Origin: Cryptobacterium sp. CAG:338
GTDB lineage: Bacteria > Actinomycetota > Coriobacteriia > Coriobacteriales > Eggerthellaceae
Assembly (NCBI GenBank): GCA_000435475.1
Contig: FR896058.1
Span: 1-15,930 of the forward strand
Length of the DNA stretch: 15,930 bases
Direction of reading: 5' to 3'
In this document: in pieces, positions 1-6,680 of the stretch
Layout: each line of letters begins with the position of its first letter
How positions within the stretch are numbered: the stretch's first letter is position 1
Notes under the pieces: generated by a model
The model's input: the letters and a program-made list of their open reading frames with translations, nothing else
The model's database searches: none
Told to the model about the DNA's origin: nothing
Program-made: the position numbers and the translations under genes

Positions 1-232
1 CCTAAAATGTGTCAAAATCCAGACTTATAAACCAGAGTCCAAGCTCATGTGTCGAAATCAAGGCTTATAGGTCAATATTTAGGCTCATAAGCCAAATCAA
101 GGTTTGTGTCAAAATCCGCACCTATAAGCCAAAATCCAAGCTTATAGGTCAAAATCGGGCTTATAGGTAAAATCCAGGCTTTGCAAGCTGAGATCCAAGC
201 TTATAGATCAAAACCTAAACCGCGCACTTAGA
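1..232. repeat. Degenerate ~20-bp tandem repeat block
   Basis: About eleven imperfect copies of a unit close to CAAAATCCAAGCTTATAGGT follow each other, most 19-21 bp and one 17 bp. The copies share AAAATC followed by GCTTATAGGT or GCTCATAAGC. No coding frame or RNA gene is visible in the block. The left edge may lie outside the window. It sits beyond the terminator of the minus-strand flavin oxidoreductase gene, so it looks like intergenic repeat expansion rather than an operator. Confidence 0.75.
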
Positions 233-262
233 ACGATTTGTTAGAACCGCACCCATGAAAAA

Positions 263-286
263 AGAGCCCAACAAATGTTGGGCTCT
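263..286 (-). terminator. Rho-independent terminator, minus strand
   Basis: A GC-rich inverted repeat AGAGCCCAAC (263-272) / GTTGGGCTCT (277-286) closes a four-base loop. Read on the minus strand it is followed by a run of six T (complement of 258-263). It is the first strong terminator downstream of the flavin oxidoreductase gene, about 180 bp past its stop codon, with the 21-bp repeat array in between. Confidence 0.85.
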
Positions 287-360
287 CGTCGTTAAAGAAT
301 CTAGCGCGAATGCACTTATCTTTATGCTTTCTTGACGCCTGCCTTAGCAATCGCCTTCAG

Positions 361-485
361 CAACCGTATCGGTCGGTATTACAACCGTATCTGCAGGCAT
401 TACATCTGCATTTGTCGGTATTGCAACCGTATCGGCAGGTATTACGTCCGTATCAGCTGTATTACATCTGCATTGCTACCAAGTA
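361..485. repeat. 21-bp tandem array at a gene 3' end
   Basis: Consecutive units start at 361, 382, 403 and 424 (21 bp each) and at 445 (20 bp, one base lost). A sixth partial match at 465 lies inside the coding end of the flavin oxidoreductase gene. The consensus on the plus strand is CAACCGTATCGGCAGGTATTA. The array covers the stop codon (462-464) and the 3' untranslated region. In another minus-strand frame the units read as an open heptapeptide repeat rich in Pro, Asp, Thr and Val, but this frame is offset from the gene. Confidence 0.85.
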
Positions 486-2576
486 GCCGTCACGAATTGC
501 CTCAAGGAGACGCTTGAACTCAGGCGTACCATAAGGATCGTTTGCAGCAACGCCTTCCCAGTCAGTGTGAGGAGAAGCATTACCGATGAGGTGAAGATGC
601 TCTTCACCAAGAACACCCTTAGCCTCGTCATAGAGTTGAGTGTTGTCAATCATGGTAGTACCCGTAATGATGGTGTCAGCAGGAACCGTGAATTCCTTGC
701 CCTCAGCATCTTCGCAAAGTACGCCTTCGTCGGTGTAAGCCTTAACCTTGGTCAAGGTAAGAATCTTTACGCCTTCCTTCTTCAGCTTGCGAAGCTCAGG
801 GTTCTTGTCGATGATGCCGATTTCAGCGCCAGCCTTCTTAGCGGGCTCGATAACGGTAACCTCACGGCCTTCGTTCATAGAGGATGCTACCTCGATACCA
901 GCGAAGCCGCCGCCGATAACAGCCATGCGCTTCTTAACCAGCAAGTGAGTACCAAGACCCCACTGCATGAGTCCCAAAGGTGCGCCGAGGATGCCCATAC
1001 CGAAGCAGGAAAGACCCCACATGAAGCCCTTACCAGGGGTGCCCTTACCTTCAACGAGCTCCTTCAATGCGTGAGAATCGATAACGTTCTTACGATCCTT
1101 ACCAGGAACATCAGGAGAAGTGGTTTCAGGACCAACAGCCAAGATTACTTCGTCAGCACCGAAATCCTTGAGGTAATTTACGTCTACCTTAGTGTTGCAA
1201 CGAACATCAATGCCAAGACGCTTGATTTCGTTGTTGTACCAATCAACCATTGGAGGAAGTTCTTCGTTGAGAACCTGAGCAAGGTTCAGCAAACCGCAAG
1301 GCTTCTTCTTCTGGTCAACAACGGTTACGTTCTTGAAGCCACGCATCTTCAAGTTGCGAGCAGCTTCCAAACCAGCAGGGCCAGCACCAACGATGAGGAT
1401 CTTCTTTTCTGCCTCTTCGCCCGTTACCTGATGATCTGCAGGCAAGCCGTACTGAGAGAAGTATACGTTGGGGTTAACCGAGCACTTGCAAGGCTTACCA
1501 ATAAAGATGTTGTCAAGGCAGCGAGAGCAAACGATGCAAGGACGAACTTCTTCGCTGCGGCCTTCAGCAACCTTGATGCCGATTTCAGGCTCTGCAATCC
1601 AGTGACGAGCCATACCAGCAGCATCGCCAGAACCGTCTGCCAAAATCTTTTCACAAACATCCAAGTGATTAATACGAGTGCCAGGGAAGCAAGGCAGCGT
1701 GGTGTACTTCTTAGCTTCCTTGGAAAGATAGATGAATTCGCCTTCAGGAACGAGCTGGTTAGCAACAGGGCGAGGAGCCTCATGGAAGCCAGCCTGGATA
1801 GACCAAGCATCTACGCCGTGCTTTTCAACGCATTCGATAACCTCTTTGAGGTCTTCAACGCGCTGACCACCAGGCATAAGGTCGTCTGCAGAGTAACGAA
1901 TCAAGATAGGCATATCGTCGCCGCAAGTCTTGTGGATCTCGTCGATGATCTCGGTGAGCAGACGGCAGCGGTTTTCAGTGGATCCACCATATTCGTCAGT
2001 ACGATGGTTGGAGTACTTGGAAATGAAGCGCATTACCATGTAGCCGATACCAGCATGAATCTCGATGATGTCGATGCCAGCCTTCTTGCAGCGAAGAGCT
2101 GCTTCGCCGTACTGCTTAACTACGATAGCAATTTCTTCCTTGGTGAATTCCTTTTCAGGCATGCCTACGAAGGGGCCAGAAACTACGTCCTTAGAAGGAG
2201 CGTAGGAGTGAAGTTCATCTTCACCAGTTGCGCGCCACTCGTAGCAGAGCTGAAGCTGAGCAGCCAGCTTTGCGCCATGCTTGTGGCAAACTTCTGCGGT
2301 GCGGGTAAGACCTGGGATAAAGCAGTCGTCCCAAACGCCTACTGCACCAGTGGTGGTGTGATACTTAGGATGCGTATCGAATACGTCGCAAACATAGCAA
2401 GAGCCCAGCTCGATCAGAGCGGCACCGCCCTTTGCACGCTGCTCATAGAAGTCCACCAAGTCGTCGCCAACATGATAGTTGTCGGTCTTCTCGATGGTCA
2501 TTGGCAGCATAACAAAACGATTACGCAGCTCAACATTGCCGATTTTAAACGGCTTGTTTAACAATTCGTACTTCAC
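462..2576 (-). CDS. NADH:flavin oxidoreductase, FadH/BaiCD-like
   Basis: A 704-residue three-domain enzyme of the 2,4-dienoyl-CoA reductase type. Residues 1-340 form an old-yellow-enzyme TIM barrel (EIHAGIGYMVMRF, HRTDEYGGSTENR). A [4Fe-4S] cysteine set follows at about 347-365 with spacing CX2CX2CX11C. An FAD Rossmann motif GAGPAG lies near 397-402 and a second dinucleotide motif GGGFAG near 555-560. The family transfers hydride from NAD(P)H through FAD, the cluster and FMN to an activated C=C bond; known substrates include dienoyl-CoA and bile-acid CoA intermediates. The substrate here is not known. I chose the GTG at 2576 because AAGGGG precedes it at good spacing and the family N-terminus (KYELLNKPFKIG) begins there; the in-frame ATG at 2654 adds 26 residues unlike the family. 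A TetR-type gene is divergent and may control it. A hydrophobic stretch of about 30 residues before the second Rossmann motif is unusual. Confidence 0.9.
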   Translation of the reverse strand: MKYELLNKPFKIGNVELRNRFVMLPMTIEKTDNYHVGDDLVDFYEQRAKGGAALIELGSCYVCDVFDTHPKYHTTTGAVGVWDDCFIPGLTRTAEVCHKHGAKLAAQLQLCYEWRATGEDELHSYAPSKDVVSGPFVGMPEKEFTKEEIAIVVKQYGEAALRCKKAGIDIIEIHAGIGYMVMRFISKYSNHRTDEYGGSTENRCRLLTEIIDEIHKTCGDDMPILIRYSADDLMPGGQRVEDLKEVIECVEKHGVDAWSIQAGFHEAPRPVANQLVPEGEFIYLSKEAKKYTTLPCFPGTRINHLDVCEKILADGSGDAAGMARHWIAEPEIGIKVAEGRSEEVRPCIVCSRCLDNIFIGKPCKCSVNPNVYFSQYGLPADHQVTGEEAEKKILIVGAGPAGLEAARNLKMRGFKNVTVVDQKKKPCGLLNLAQVLNEELPPMVDWYNNEIKRLGIDVRCNTKVDVNYLKDFGADEVILAVGPETTSPDVPGKDRKNVIDSHALKELVEGKGTPGKGFMWGLSCFGMGILGAPLGLMQWGLGTHLLVKKRMAVIGGGFAGIEVASSMNEGREVTVIEPAKKAGAEIGIIDKNPELRKLKKEGVKILTLTKVKAYTDEGVLCEDAEGKEFTVPADTIITGTTMIDNTQLYDEAKGVLGEEHLHLIGNASPHTDWEGVAANDPYGTPEFKRLLEAIRDGYLVAMQM

Positions 2577-2842
2577 TTCGCGGCCCCTTTCGTAAGACAA
2601 AAGTGAAATTCCATTCCAGCATCTATGAGAGCAGATTGAACGTATCTGAGGCAACCCGTTACCCTTAGCTTTATCTTGCTGGCTCGCTAATCATCTAATC
2701 GCAATTCGTCAGAACGAAGTTGCATTAGCAACGCGCGAAATTAACAAAGCGTCAAATTGCTATACTGCCAACTTCGCAAACGCCTGCTGCTAGCTTAAGG
2801 CTGCATCAGTAATGACCAATCGTATGCACTCCTTCGCATTAA

Positions 2843-2883
2843 GATATTGTAAAACAGAACACCTTGCATTTTGTGTCAATATC
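2843..2883. promoter_or_regulatory. Inverted repeat in divergent intergenic region
   Basis: GATATTG (2843-2849) and CAATATC (2877-2883) form 7-bp inverted arms 27 bp apart. The region lies between the oxidoreductase gene and the TetR-type gene. On the minus strand a TTGACA (2879-2874) overlaps the right arm, and TACAAT (2851-2846) overlaps the left arm, but the 22-bp spacing is long for a standard promoter. It may be an operator for the neighbouring TetR protein. This is a pattern reading only. The rest of the 2577-3133 gap shows no gene. Confidence 0.3.
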
Positions 2884-2976
2884 CATTGATTGTTCTACCG
2901 ATTAGCAGAAAAATGGATAGGCTCAGGCGCATTTGTCGCCAGTTATAAGGTTAATGCTACACATTTTTGAACTTTT

Positions 2977-3006
2977 GACCTAATTTTAACGAGAGCACGA
3001 TAAAAT
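2977..3006 (+). promoter_or_regulatory. Candidate promoter for the TetR-type gene
   Basis: TTGAAC (2977-2982) is followed after 18 bp by TAAAAT (3001-3006), a reasonable housekeeping-type promoter. Transcription would start near 3013, giving a leader of about 120 nt. That leader contains loose ~23-bp repeats with GTTGTAACT occurring twice. Confidence 0.45.
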
Positions 3007-3133
3007 AGCTTCAAAGTCATTTCGGGACTCAAACTCTGCATGTTTGGGACTACGACCGCACCTGTGAGGGGTTGTAACTGCACCTCTTAAAAGTTGTAAC
3101 TATAAGGCGGCTATAGGCGAAAGGAACGATACG

Positions 3134-3787
3134 GTGGGCACCTTTGATACTAAACTACTGATCTCCCAGGCCTTAGTCGACCTATGCCAAGAACAACCAC
3201 TAAAAAAGGTTTCTATTAGCGACATCGTGGAGCGCACAGGTAAAAACCGAAAAACGTTCTACTATCACTTCGAAGATAAGAATGCTCTTATTATTTGGAA
3301 ATTTCGATACGACCTTGGCACCGAACTCCAGCGCCGCTTCCCAGAAAACATCCTGGTATACGAAAAGGAAGGTGAGGGCACCTATCCCGAACTTCCCTTT
3401 TACATCACGCAAAAATCGGGGGTTCGCTCGCTCGACCACTCTAAATTCTTCGACACGTTTGCCATCGTGCTTGAGCGAGAACGAAACTTTTATATGCAAG
3501 CCTTCGCTGAAACAGGTCCTGCCGCCCTGCGCAATTATCTCTACGAGCTTTATCTGCCCGCCTTGCGCAACGACATAACTATCATTTTGGCTAATCGATA
3601 CTTACCCGAAGAAAACATCGATTTCTTGAGCGAATTTTATACCTGCGCTTTTCTGTCCTATTTCACCCGCAAATGCGAGCAACCTGGAACGAAGCACCTC
3701 ATTAGCAACGCGGGCCCCTTCGCTAATATCATTCACAGCTCAATGGAAAGCGAAATCAAAGAAGCACAGCTGCGTAGGAATTTATAG
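3134..3787 (+). CDS. TetR/AcrR-family transcriptional regulator
   Basis: A 217-residue protein with an N-terminal TetR helix-turn-helix at about residues 8-55 (TKLLISQALVDLC, KKVSISDIVERTGKNRKTFYYHFEDK), including the family's typical YYHF recognition-helix end. The remaining helical part would bind an effector and dimerise; the ligand cannot be predicted. The start is GTG at 3134 with AAAGGA upstream at about 9 nt. The gene is divergent from the flavin oxidoreductase, so the usual inference is that it represses that gene and perhaps itself. No terminator is evident after it; the next 680 bp hold a repeat array and the leader of the downstream operon. Confidence 0.88.
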   Translation: MGTFDTKLLISQALVDLCQEQPLKKVSISDIVERTGKNRKTFYYHFEDKNALIIWKFRYDLGTELQRRFPENILVYEKEGEGTYPELPFYITQKSGVRSLDHSKFFDTFAIVLERERNFYMQAFAETGPAALRNYLYELYLPALRNDITIILANRYLPEENIDFLSEFYTCAFLSYFTRKCEQPGTKHLISNAGPFANIIHSSMESEIKEAQLRRNL

Positions 3788-3942
3788 GCATCCCAGCCGA
3801 CCCAACCGATCTCTTTAGCTGATTTGCCTTGCAAATTTAACCACCCGCGCGGCACATATCTCGGACGATTTACTCAGGCAACCCACCTCTCGCGCGATTC
3901 ATCCCTGGGTCAATTAATCGCCCGCGCAATCCATCCCTAGGG

Positions 3943-4074
3943 TTATCCGCCTCTCAGGCTATCCATCTCTTGGGCGATCCGTCCCTCAGGCTATCAACCT
4001 TTTGGACGATCTGTCTCTAAAGTAAACGATCTATCTCTTGAGCGATCCTTCCCTAAAGCAATCCACTTCTCAAG
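3943..4074. repeat. Degenerate 16-bp tandem array
   Basis: Eight consecutive units close to CGATCCATCTCTTGGG start at 3943, 3959, 3975, 3991, 4007 (20 bp), 4027, 4043 and 4059. Weaker copies can be followed back to about 3895. No coding potential is seen. The array lies between the TetR gene and the leader of the amino-alcohol operon, and its sequence is unrelated to the other arrays in the window. Confidence 0.75.
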
Positions 4075-4203
4075 GAAATATTCCTTCTACCCACCGAGTT
4101 GATCTGGAGATATTTCTAAAAGGTTGCCACTTGCTTGCCGCTTGTTTTCACCCCTTTTGCCGAACAATTAAAGACTGATTAATCAAACGTAAAACCAGCT
4201 CAG

Positions 4204-4228
4204 CTGAAAAAAGAACTTGTTTTTTCGG
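4204..4228. other. A/T-rich hairpin in operon leader
   Basis: GAAAAAA (4206-4212) pairs with TTTTTTC (4220-4226) around a 7-base loop, extended outward by C-G and T-G pairs. It could be the far boundary of the leader or a weak bidirectional terminator. The loop does not fit the ANTAR rule because position 4 is T. Confidence 0.35.
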
Positions 4229-4244
4229 TGCTACCCTACCAAAC

Positions 4245-4288
4245 ATATCGTTCAACGAAGAACGTTATCGAAACATTTGTTTCGTTTT
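4245..4288 (+). promoter_or_regulatory. Possible ANTAR hexaloop plus terminator-like hairpin
   Basis: CGTTC (4249-4253) pairs with GAACG (4260-4264) around the six-base loop AACGAA, which has A at position 1 and G at position 4. After one T-T mismatch the stem continues with three A-T pairs. Directly after it, CGAAAC (4269-4274) pairs with GTTTCG (4279-4284) around ATTT and is followed by TTTT, which looks like a short intrinsic terminator. The order fits ANTAR-controlled antitermination, but the inner stem is only 5 bp and no second hexaloop overlaps the terminator-like stem. Confidence 0.4.
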
Positions 4289-4302
4289 CAATTCCCCAAA
4301 AC

Positions 4303-4331
4303 TACTTATAAGCACCTCTTTGTACTTATAA
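4303..4331. promoter_or_regulatory. Direct repeat TACTTATAA, 20-bp period
   Basis: TACTTATAA occurs at 4303-4311 and exactly 20 bp later at 4323-4331, about two helical turns. Either copy could hold a -10 element (TATAAG or TATAAA), or the pair could be a binding site for a regulator. No convincing -35 element was seen, so the promoter of the operon is not fixed. Confidence 0.35.
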
Positions 4332-4362
4332 ATTTCAGCAGAAAACGAAACGCATGTTTTCT

Positions 4363-4380
4363 CGATTCAATGACGAATCG
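4363..4380 (+). promoter_or_regulatory. ANTAR target hairpin P1
   Basis: CGATTC (4363-4368) and GAATCG (4375-4380) form a perfect 6-bp stem around the hexaloop AATGAC, with A at loop position 1 and G at position 4. This is the conserved signature of RNA hairpins bound by ANTAR proteins such as EutV and NasR. A second such hairpin follows 23 nt later. The gene for an ANTAR protein lies at the end of the same locus. Confidence 0.7.
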
Positions 4381-4403
4381 CTTCTAGCTGCGCAAACCTT
4401 CTC

Positions 4404-4433
4404 AAGAATTCTGCAAAGCGGCAGCAAATTCTT
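4404..4433 (+). promoter_or_regulatory. ANTAR target hairpin P2
   Basis: CTGC (4411-4414) pairs with GCAG (4421-4424) around the hexaloop AAAGCG, again with A at position 1 and G at position 4. After a two-base bulge (CA, 4425-4426), AAGAATT (4404-4410) pairs with AATTCTT (4427-4433), giving 11 bp in all. An alternative stem, GCTGCGC (4387-4393) with 4418-4425, would exclude this hairpin and could be the competing 'off' fold. No T-run terminator lies between P2 and the start codon at 4472, so the exact output (antitermination or translation) is open. Confidence 0.68.
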
Positions 4434-4471
4434 ACGCGCATGGTTTTCGGATCAAAAAAGGAAGTGATCAC

Positions 4472-5911
4472 ATGACTCCTCCATCAACGGCAACCACCTT
4501 AGGTGGTGCGCGAGTCGAATCGAAAGAGTACTTTGAAAAACGAGCTCTCAAAAAAGGTGCCGTGAGTTGGGTACTCTTAATGAGTTTGGGCGTTGCCTAT
4601 GTTATATCCGGCGATTTCTCCGGCTGGAACTACGGCATCGCCAACGGTGGCTGGGCAGGAATGGCTATAGCTTTTGTCGTAATGGGCGCCATGTATTTAT
4701 TTATGGTTCTTGGCCTTGCTGAAATGTCTTCCGCTATGCCAACAGCAGGTGCAGGTTACGGATTCGCTCGTCGTGCAATGGGAAAGATTGGCGGTGCCGT
4801 AACGGGATTCGCTATTCTTATCGAATACTGCATTTGCCCTGCTGCAATTTCAACCTTTATTGCAGATTACGTGCATGCGCTTGGGCTCTTCGCCGACGTC
4901 CCTTCCGCCTTAATTATTGGATTCTTTTTTGTGGTATTCGTTGGAATTCACCTTATCGGCGTTGGTGAAGCCCTCAAGATTGTTTTTGCCATTACAGCAA
5001 TCGCAGTTGTAGCTCTTCTTGCTTTTGTGTTTGGTATGATTCCTCATTTCGATGCAGCAAATTTGTTCAATATAGCTCCCGCTGTCGAAGGCGGTAGCAG
5101 CTTATTCCCCTACGGATTAACGGGCGTGATTGCTGCATTGCCTTTCGGCATTTGGTTATTCCTTGCTATTGAAGGTGTTCCACTAGCTGCAGAAGAATCC
5201 TCTAATCCAAAGAAGGATATGCCTCGAGGCATTATAGGCGCGATGTTGTTCCTGGTTGTAACGGGCACCTTAGTTCTCGTTTTAACCGCAGGTGGTGCAG
5301 GCGCAGAATTTGCTGGCAGCGCCGCTGCTCCTTTAGTTGATGCCCTGAACTATGTTGGCGAATCCAACATTGCAACCTTCGTTAATTACATTGGCTTAAC
5401 GGGCCTGATAGCTTCATTCTTCTCTACGGTATTTAGTGGTTCTCGCCAAGCATTTGCTCTTTCACGTGCTGGCTATCTTCCTAAGTTCCTATCGGTAACC
5501 GGATCTCGCAAAACCCCTTACGTTGCCCTTTTAGTACTTGGGGTAATTGCCTTTGCACTAGCTGTAGTGGTTCAGAACGGAAGCATCCTACTGAACATGG
5601 CCGTATTCGCAGCGTGCGTGTCGTATGCCATGATGAACCTTTCCCACATCATCCTTCGCAAAAAGGAACCTGACATGGAGCGCGGATTCGTTGTTCCTGG
5701 TGGTGTAGTACTCACCTCAATCGCTTTTGCTCTTTCGCTTATTGCGATTGTATCCACCTTCGTGGTTGATAGTTTTGCAGCAGGATGCACGCTTCTGGTG
5801 CTCGTTGCCTTACTTGCTTATTTCTTCCTTTACTCGCGCAAGCATTTGGTAGGCAACGCTCCCGAAGAAGAGTTCGCAGCTCTGAAAGCGGCAGAGGCCG
5901 AGCTTAAGTAA
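4472..5911 (+). CDS. APC-family permease, ethanolamine-permease type
   Basis: A 479-residue integral membrane transporter with about twelve hydrophobic segments, starting near residue 32. It resembles the ethanolamine permease (Eat) branch of the amino acid-polyamine-organocation superfamily. Recognisable blocks are VISGDFSGWNYGIANGG (residues about 45-61), MYLFMVLGLAEMSSAMPTAG, the ALPFGIWLFLAIEGVPLAAEE segment in the middle, and the NPKKDMPRGI loop after it. The expected role is import of ethanolamine or a related amino alcohol across the cytoplasmic membrane. It is the first gene of the operon, with GGAAG at 4460-4464 seven bases before ATG. The long leader with ANTAR-type hairpins lies just upstream, so it is the likely regulated entry point. 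The following genes encode a kinase and a phospho-lyase, which supports an amino-alcohol substrate. Substrate identity rests on recalled family similarity and context; another amine or amino acid is possible. Confidence 0.82.
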   Translation: MTPPSTATTLGGARVESKEYFEKRALKKGAVSWVLLMSLGVAYVISGDFSGWNYGIANGGWAGMAIAFVVMGAMYLFMVLGLAEMSSAMPTAGAGYGFARRAMGKIGGAVTGFAILIEYCICPAAISTFIADYVHALGLFADVPSALIIGFFFVVFVGIHLIGVGEALKIVFAITAIAVVALLAFVFGMIPHFDAANLFNIAPAVEGGSSLFPYGLTGVIAALPFGIWLFLAIEGVPLAAEESSNPKKDMPRGIIGAMLFLVVTGTLVLVLTAGGAGAEFAGSAAAPLVDALNYVGESNIATFVNYIGLTGLIASFFSTVFSGSRQAFALSRAGYLPKFLSVTGSRKTPYVALLVLGVIAFALAVVVQNGSILLNMAVFAACVSYAMMNLSHIILRKKEPDMERGFVVPGGVVLTSIAFALSLIAIVSTFVVDSFAAGCTLLVLVALLAYFFLYSRKHLVGNAPEEEFAALKAAEAELK

Positions 5912-6011
5912 TGCGGCAGAACTTACCGCGCCCACACAGCAAAGCAAAACTCAAATAGCAAGGCCTGTGCGTTTTGTCGGTTGACCTACTTTTATTCTGG
6001 AAAGGATTCTT

Positions 6012-6665
6012 ATGGTGAGGGCAGTTTTATTCGATTGCGACGGCATCCTCCTGGACTCCATGAATTCCTGGCATAGCCTCGAGGCGCATTTAGCCTCTCG
6101 AGCAAATATAACCTTGACCGCCAATCAGATGGATATGCTGAACAAGAACACGCTGAGACAAACCGTCCAATATTTTTATACCGAATATCGGATAGAAAAT
6201 CGTTTTGAAACGCTTTATGACTATGCGTATAGCTATTTACTCAAGCAGTATCAGAACAATATCTCTGTCCGAAAAGGCATTCTCTCAGTGATCAAAAAAC
6301 TTAAAAGCAAGGGTATTTTGCTCTATGTAGCTTCATCGAGTCCCCGAGCTTTTATTGAAACGGGGCTACAAAGCAATAACCTTTTAGCTTATTTCGAAGG
6401 ATGCTTTTCTGCCGAAGACCTCAATAAATCCAAACAAGACACCGATTTTTATCGTTTCATTTCCTCTTCGCTTCAAATCGCACCGAACCAACTTTGTCTC
6501 ATTGATGATTCGGCTTACGCCTTAGCGGTTGCACGCATCGTAGGAATGCGAACCATAGGAGTCCACGACACCAACATTGCTTCAACTTTCGAAATGTTGC
6601 ACTCGTGCGCCGATTTCGCTATTCAAGGCTTCAGCCAACTTAACTATTCCTGGTTTGAAAATTAG
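6012..6665 (+). CDS. HAD-IA family hydrolase
   Basis: A 217-residue haloacid-dehalogenase superfamily protein of the phosphoglycolate phosphatase/beta-phosphoglucomutase type. Motif I is LFDCDG with nucleophile D8 and acid D10. An alpha-helical cap covers about residues 16-85. Motif II is the serine run in YVASSSP (about 108-110), motif III a lysine in NKSKQD (139-141), and motif IV is LIDDSAYA with D165 and D166. All catalytic residues are present. Such enzymes remove or transfer phosphate on small metabolites. It lies 100 bp after the permease and 15 bp before the phospho-lyase gene, with GGAAAGG upstream of ATG. It might reverse unwanted phosphorylation in the pathway or act on a by-product; the sequence does not say which. 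It could also act as a mutase. Confidence 0.82.
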   Translation: MVRAVLFDCDGILLDSMNSWHSLEAHLASRANITLTANQMDMLNKNTLRQTVQYFYTEYRIENRFETLYDYAYSYLLKQYQNNISVRKGILSVIKKLKSKGILLYVASSSPRAFIETGLQSNNLLAYFEGCFSAEDLNKSKQDTDFYRFISSSLQIAPNQLCLIDDSAYALAVARIVGMRTIGVHDTNIASTFEMLHSCADFAIQGFSQLNYSWFEN

Positions 6666-6680
6666 AAAAGAGAATGCTTT

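Noticed and set aside
1..232. Possible CRISPR array
   Set aside because: Units are contiguous and degenerate, with no identical repeats separated by unique spacers and no cas genes.
332..517. 61-residue plus-strand open frame rich in Arg, Tyr, Cys
   Set aside because: It is a translation of the 21-bp tandem array and has no ribosome site.
567..2561. 664-residue open frame on the plus strand
   Set aside because: It is antisense to the flavin oxidoreductase, has no recognisable domain or ribosome site, and its openness follows from the codon use of the real gene.
2577..2654. 26-residue N-terminal extension of the flavin oxidoreductase
   Set aside because: The extension is unlike the family; the GTG at 2576 has a good Shine-Dalgarno site and begins the conserved N-terminus.
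2985..3006. TTGACC with TAAAAT as promoter
   Set aside because: The spacer is only 10 bp; TTGAAC at 2977 with an 18-bp spacer is preferred.
4204..4228. A further ANTAR hairpin in the leader
   Set aside because: The loop is seven bases (or AACTTG if a wobble pair closes it) and lacks G at position 4.
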